Source of the DNA: Halichondria panicea
Taxonomy: Eukaryota; Porifera; Demospongiae; Suberitida; Halichondriidae
Reading direction: 5' to 3'
Assembly: GCF_963675165.1 (NCBI RefSeq)
Contig: NC_087377.1
Location: 7,643,122-7,707,121, forward strand
DNA: 64,000 nucleotides
Below, in pieces: positions 59,215-64,000 of this stretch. The position numbers and the translations under genes were made by a program. The notes under the pieces are model-generated. The model was given only the letters and a program-made list of their open reading frames with translations, was not told the DNA's origin and ran no database searches. Within the stretch, counting starts at the first letter, position 1; every line of letters starts with the position of its first letter.

Positions 59215-62200
59215 GTGGCATTGCATTCTTGTCAATGATTGCTCATAACTTGCCCCATTTACACCCAGCACCAATGTATTTAAGGGGTGAATCCCTTTAA
59301 CCTTCAGTGTAAATTCTCCCAAGTGATACGAATTGTAGCTTGCGTGCAGTTGTAAGAGTTCTGTTTTCGTTGTGTGGTAAACACGTGTCTATACTACCCC
59401 ACAATGCAAGCATTCCAGTTTACACAAAAACAACGTACAGCTTACACAAGAACCAAGAACACCGTACAGCTAAAATAATAATCAAGTGTATATCATACAG
59501 CTTACACAAGAACAACGCACAGCTAAAATAATGTGCATTGATATACATGTAGCCTGAGAACGAGTGTTGTACATGTATGAAGTATACATGCAGGCACAGG
59601 CCCCGAGGGCAAGCTGCCTGTATTAATAGCACAAGGATTCGCATGCTATATATACATGGGACTGTGTGACTTTTTTTACACACTTGTTGATGTATGGTTA
59701 TTTGATGATACGATGCACTGCAATATCGCATGTGGTCTCGTGTAATAATTATTGGTGATGTAATGTCCGAGGGCTAATTATTGTACTCGTGCCAATAACT
59801 AATACTAGCAGTGTGTCAAGAAGAGCTCCACCATTGAATTGAGCCATTGCATTCGTATTTGTATTCTGTATTCTACCTATACTACCATATTGTGCGAGGT
59901 ACTTAACTTTCATGGAATTATCTACAAAACATACATTTCGCTCTATACGTTATGTCAATGCACGTTGCATGCGTCAGTGTTTGTGGAGGACCCTTGAAAA
60001 CAACACGCTATATGGTATACGTGTATAAATTATACTACTTGAAGTCAATTACTATCAAGAGTTCATTAGGAATCCTAATGACCTAATGAACTCTTAATAC
60101 TATGTCTCTACAATATGTGTGCTAAATTTGCCATTGCGTGACTGTATGGAGTGTACAGATTTATAATACATTGTTTGCTGTATTCATGCATGCAGGTGGT
60201 GAGGTGCTCCACCCGGTGTCTTCAGTAGTATAAGTGTTTGACTATAAATAATGTTAACAACTTCATTTATGCCATTTTCCTGCCATTATAATTATTATCA
60301 TAATAATATAATTAATAATCATAATGTAAGCACCTTATCCTAGATTAGTATTCTTTTTGTGATTTACTGAACATAGCGTGCACTCCTCTTGATAACGTAT
60401 TGATTGCTACATTGAAATTTTTATCAATAGTTTTCTGACTCTTTGTGTTGTATTGAAAACTGTATAGTGTATGCTCATAAATCGATTCGGTATAATCGTT
60501 AATTATTTAAAGAATTTTCACGCCCAGTAAACAATGTTAATATAATTATTCACTATGTAAGAATTATAGTACCACACCCAGTATGCGAATGCATTAATTA
60601 TTACATTACGCAGCAGTCATATTTATTGGGCTGTGGCTGATGTACATCTTAAAACCATTAATTGAACAGAAATTCTCTGCACAAGATCGATGTTTGCTGT
60701 ATCACAAGGATTGTGATACCCTCCCTCCCATGAAAATGCGAAAACCTATTTTGGCTTTATTGCACACAAATGCAGGACACCCGCCTGGCAATTAATTATA
60801 TACACGACTTCATGAACGGGACTAACCAACCACGCCCATTCACCTGGTTGTTGAACGGTTAAATATGTTGACACAATAATATTATGGCAACAAATATACT
60901 TAAGTTAATGGAGCGTTGTTTTCCCACAGAATGATGTCTATAGCCTCCTACGTAGTATGTCTTAAATCAGAAGCTAAAGTGGGCATGGAGATAATTAACA
61001 AGTAGCTAGCATGACAATAATTATTGTGTATATAGCATATATATAGTCATACACATGCAGTCCCTTCGGTGTTATTGATTAAGCTATAGGGTAACGTTGT
61101 TGTGACATAAAACAATTAATATTATCATATACAGTGCATGGAACCCCTCTACGTATAATGGACACCTTTGGGGAACAATGTTTTGGCCTTTATACAGAGG
61201 TGGCCTTTGTTAAGAGGTTGTTTTGTACATAAACTATTCATTTGGGACCTGGGTGCCTGGCCGTTATACAGTATAGCAACTGGCCTTTATTCAGAGGTGG
61301 TTGTTAACAGAGGTTCCACTGTACATATACATGCAGTGCATATCCAGATTAATTTGTGAGTTGTACTGAATGTATCTCTCATAGTAGGTGAATGAATTAT
61401 AAGCTAACAACAATAATTATACAAAAGTTGTTATATTGGGAAACCATTTAATTAGGTGAATGGGCCGGGGACGGTGATGAGTCACTTCAGGCAACAGATT
61501 GCGAACAGTTTGCCGTAGAGATCAAAGAATTTTTTAAAGATTTATCATTTCTTTGTTATTCTAAACCACACTACACTGGCAGCTGAGTTTAGTGAACTGA
61601 TCAGACATGCAGTCACCCTGCTTTTACAATAAAGTCCAAGAACGTATCCATTTTAATTTCCAAATGACTCTATTTCGATGATTTCCCCTCCTTTTCCTAG
61701 TGTCGTAACCAGTAAACAGTAAAACAGAGCTAATAGCAAACAGTATTAATTGTATGCAACGAAGGTGATGTTCAGAGGGGTCGAACCACACTGAACATCT
61801 GTGTAGAACACCTCATGATCGATCAGTTGCTTGCAGGCAATTTGTTTTGTATAATTATAAGGCGACAAATTGCCTGAAAGTTCCCTGGTCTATGGTGTAT
61901 TAGTCATTATGCAACTAGCTATATAGGCTCTGATAAATTATGCTCGAAAAATTTTTTAGCATAATAGGTGTCTAAAGAATAATTGGGCATTAATGTTCAT
62001 TTTTGGTAAAGATCATTACATTAAGTTTTGCATAACATGGCAAAAAATGCATATCATATGCATGGATCAGTTCAGGTCAAGTCAGCAAGATAACACTGAG
62101 AATCATAAATTATTATTAATGTCTTGTGTCAGTTGTGTGCTGTGTTTATAATTATAATTATGTCTATATAATTATACGTCTTAATTTCGTCTATAATGTT

Positions 62201-62590
62201 GTTGCATGCTAATATTAAGCCTCCCACTCACTTATGTCTCAGGGGTGAACCCAAAGAACCCTCTCTGGATCTGCCGTGTAAGGCTATAGTTATATTGTGC
62301 GAGGAATAATAGGCGATTTGATGGACTTGAGCATAAAACATAAATAAATTGGTATAAACATCAGGAGCACATGAAATAAATTGCTATAACACCCTTAGCA
62401 TAGAGTATAGCTGCATGGCCATGCATATTGTATTTGGAACACTTGTGACTAATTGGCCAGGTTCTCCAGACATTAATTCACACAAGCAGTGTCCATGCAC
62501 ACTCGCAGAGAACTGAAGAGGGTGCTGGGTGGGGGGAAAACCAAATGAACGACTTGGCATAATAATTATATTGCTGAAAAATTCTACTAC
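59215..62590. other. 3' flank of A8, no gene seen
   Basis: No exon recognised. There are short tandem units with CAGCTTACACAAGAAC at 59415-59540. The source of the inverted copy in 39300-39760 lies at about 59950-60300. A small palindrome around ATTAGGAATCCTAAT lies at 60055-60100. A pogo-like MITE is at 61131-61323. The rest is AT-rich with many ATAATTAT octamers. Confidence 0.6.
61131..61323. repeat. MITE with TACAGTGGAACC-type ends
   Basis: The left end TACAGTGCATGGAACCCCTC and right end AGAGGTTCCACTGTA are imperfect inverted repeats of the pogo-like CAGTGGAACCTCTGTTA class. The interior has repeated TGGCCTTTATACAGAGGTGG-type blocks. Confidence 0.7.
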
Positions 62591-62684
62591 CGTATTACTA
62601 GAATGTGTTGCGAGTATCAAACATTTGCGAACTTTGCGATGGTTGATCAATTCGCAACAATAAAATCCGCAAAACCATAGTAGT

Positions 62685-63246
62685 ACAAGTGCAAAAAACA
62701 TTTTTGAAAAAATAGGGAAGAGTAGGGCTGGAAGAGCATGTGCATGCATTGAAGTAACAAAAAGTTCGAAAACAAGATCGTGGGTTTGTAGTCTTTGCAT
62801 GCTCCAACTAGTTGGGAGTGGGGCTCAATCTTTACGATCTTTACCAGTTGGGTCCAGCACTACTTCTCGTTCACCTTTTTCTTTATGCGAGGCGTTCGAT
62901 CCCCATTTGACCATCAACTTGCATGTGTTTCGATACAGGAGACTTTTCTTTCCACCAGGGAGGACCAGCACCGAAACACATAGTGTATAATTACAAGAGT
63001 GCCGCATGAATAGCACTCCTGAATTTGAGACTCTACAGATGAGCCCTGCCCACCAAAACTCAAAGTAGTGCTGGACCCAACTGTTAAAGATCGTAAAGAT
63101 TGAGCCCCACTCCCAACTAGTTGGAGCATGCAAAGACTATATACCAACCCACAATCTTGTTTTCGAACTTTTTGTTACTTCAATGCACATGCTCTTCCAA
63201 CCCTATACTCTTCCCCATTTTTTCAAAAATGTTTTTTGCACTTGTT
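62685..63246. repeat. Long foldback with arms of about 185 bp
   Basis: The left arm 62685-62870 and right arm 63058-63246 are near-complementary, including TTGCATGCTCCAACTAGTTG and its partner, and GCAAAAAACATTTTTGAAAA and its partner. The loop of about 190 bp has a second small inverted pair around TGTGTTTCG/CGAAACACA. No protein is encoded. It abuts a partial TACTAGAATG MITE on its left. Confidence 0.85.
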
Positions 63247-63386
63247 TGCAAACTTTTTTCACTGCATGCATGCATAGAGTGGTCCTGGGAGGCCACGTAA
63301 CTTGTTAATGGGTGGTTTTTTTAGGGTTACCAATCTTGTGCACTCCCTTTTTGGTTTGAACAGCTTATCCAACATGCAACCATAGA

Positions 63387-63610
63387 TACCGTATAGCGCG
63401 AAATTTTCGAGGCACTTATATTTCGTGGATTGGCCTCTAAAGCATTTCGTTGCACAATGTTCGCGGAATGACTGCTTACCGGAAGCCACGCCTTTGCACG
63501 TTATAGCAGGTATTTCTAATTAAAGAACAATTTTTATGGACTTAATTTTCGTGTATGATTGCTAACCCACGAAATCTGTGAGCCCCTCGAAAATTTCGCG
63601 CTATACGGTA
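63387..63610. repeat. MITE, TACCGTATAGCGCGAAA variant
   Basis: The ends TACCGTATAGCGCGAAATTT and AAATTTCGCGCTATACGGTA are perfect inverted repeats, so this is the best preserved copy of the family in the window. The remaining sequence to 64000 shows no gene. Confidence 0.85.
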
Positions 63611-64000
63611 GTCTACTTCTCACCATTATTTTTTTCACAAATACACTTGTTTGTACACTTTTTTCTTATAGGTACCAGCACATAGATTCTATGGTGCTAC
63701 CTAGATCAAATATCTTCAGTATATAGGTGGCATTACCATAGTACTATGATAAAAAAGAAAGCTGCTCAGATAAGAGCTTGTGTCAACTTAACTTGCATGC
63801 ATGCGAGGAGCTAGCCTAGCCTCCTTCACCGGTGCGGCCGTCTAAGAGTGATTAAGTGCGGCCTAGGATCGAGGCTAGCAAGGAGCATTAACTGGAGCGG
63901 TAAGAATCGACAGTGCAAAACACTACTGTTGCTATAGATCTCAAGTGGTTGCTAAGATGCGACAGAGAACAGTACGGTGCCATTAGTTTGTCCAGTGGAC

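Noticed and set aside
62795-63147. Several overlapping frames on both strands with similar peptides
   Set aside because: They mirror each other because they fall in the two arms of a long inverted repeat; no conserved motif.

Overview
This is an animal genomic window: GT-AG introns, TTAGGG-type repeats, Ig and Death domains, and an AT-rich background packed with short inverted-repeat elements. I think it comes from a demosponge or another early-branching metazoan; that is an inference from style and domain types, not proven here.

The main content is a tandem family of type-I membrane receptor genes. I resolve eight loci, named by order and by ectodomain type (A or B). They are B1 (2731-6387, pseudogene), A2 (9698-13394), B3 (13628-17623, frameshifted in the membrane exon), A4 (26980-30320, stop just after the membrane helix), A5 (31115-31932, chimeric pseudogene), B6 (32139-38447, intact), B7 (47131-42920, minus strand, short tail) and A8 (51674-59214, plus strand, Death-domain tail). 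Their exon plan is nearly invariant: signal peptide, Ig domain, first fibronectin-III-like domain, a two-exon second fibronectin-like domain, two related domains of about 100 residues that I do not recognise, a Pro/Thr-rich stalk, a membrane helix, and a tyrosine-rich tail. Most introns are in phase 1, so the exons are interchangeable modules. My exon joins give continuous reading frames of 659 residues (A2), 637 (B6), 606 (B7), 974 (A8) and 564 (A4, tail-less).

The common tail carries paired YxxI/YxxV tyrosines that resemble an ITAM, although the spacing is one residue shorter than canonical. A8 instead has a long Pro-rich tail with an ITAM-like YxxV pair, a PPxY motif, two ITIM-like motifs and a C-terminal Death domain. 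B7 and A8 stand head to head. The DNA downstream of B7 is an inverted, deleted copy of the 3' part of A8, so B7 probably once had a similar tail. Taken together the locus looks like an evolving cluster of paired, possibly immune or allorecognition, receptors with signalling, tail-less and Death-domain members.

Layout: 1-950 degenerate reverse transcriptase (minus); 1073-1987 nested inverted-repeat elements; 2.7-13.4 kb first B-A gene pair; 13.6-30.3 kb second B-A pair, whose spacer is a duplicate of the first but carries a 1.05-kb foldback element, a GC-rich perfect hairpin and a 4.8-kb composite transposon with a RecQ-like helicase remnant; 30.7-31.9 kb chimeric A5; 32.1-38.4 kb B6; 38.5-42.9 kb repeats and the inverted-duplication remnant; 42.9-47.1 kb B7; 47.1-51.7 kb divergent intergenic region with a zinc-finger mini-element; 51.7-59.2 kb A8; 59.2-64 kb repeats only.
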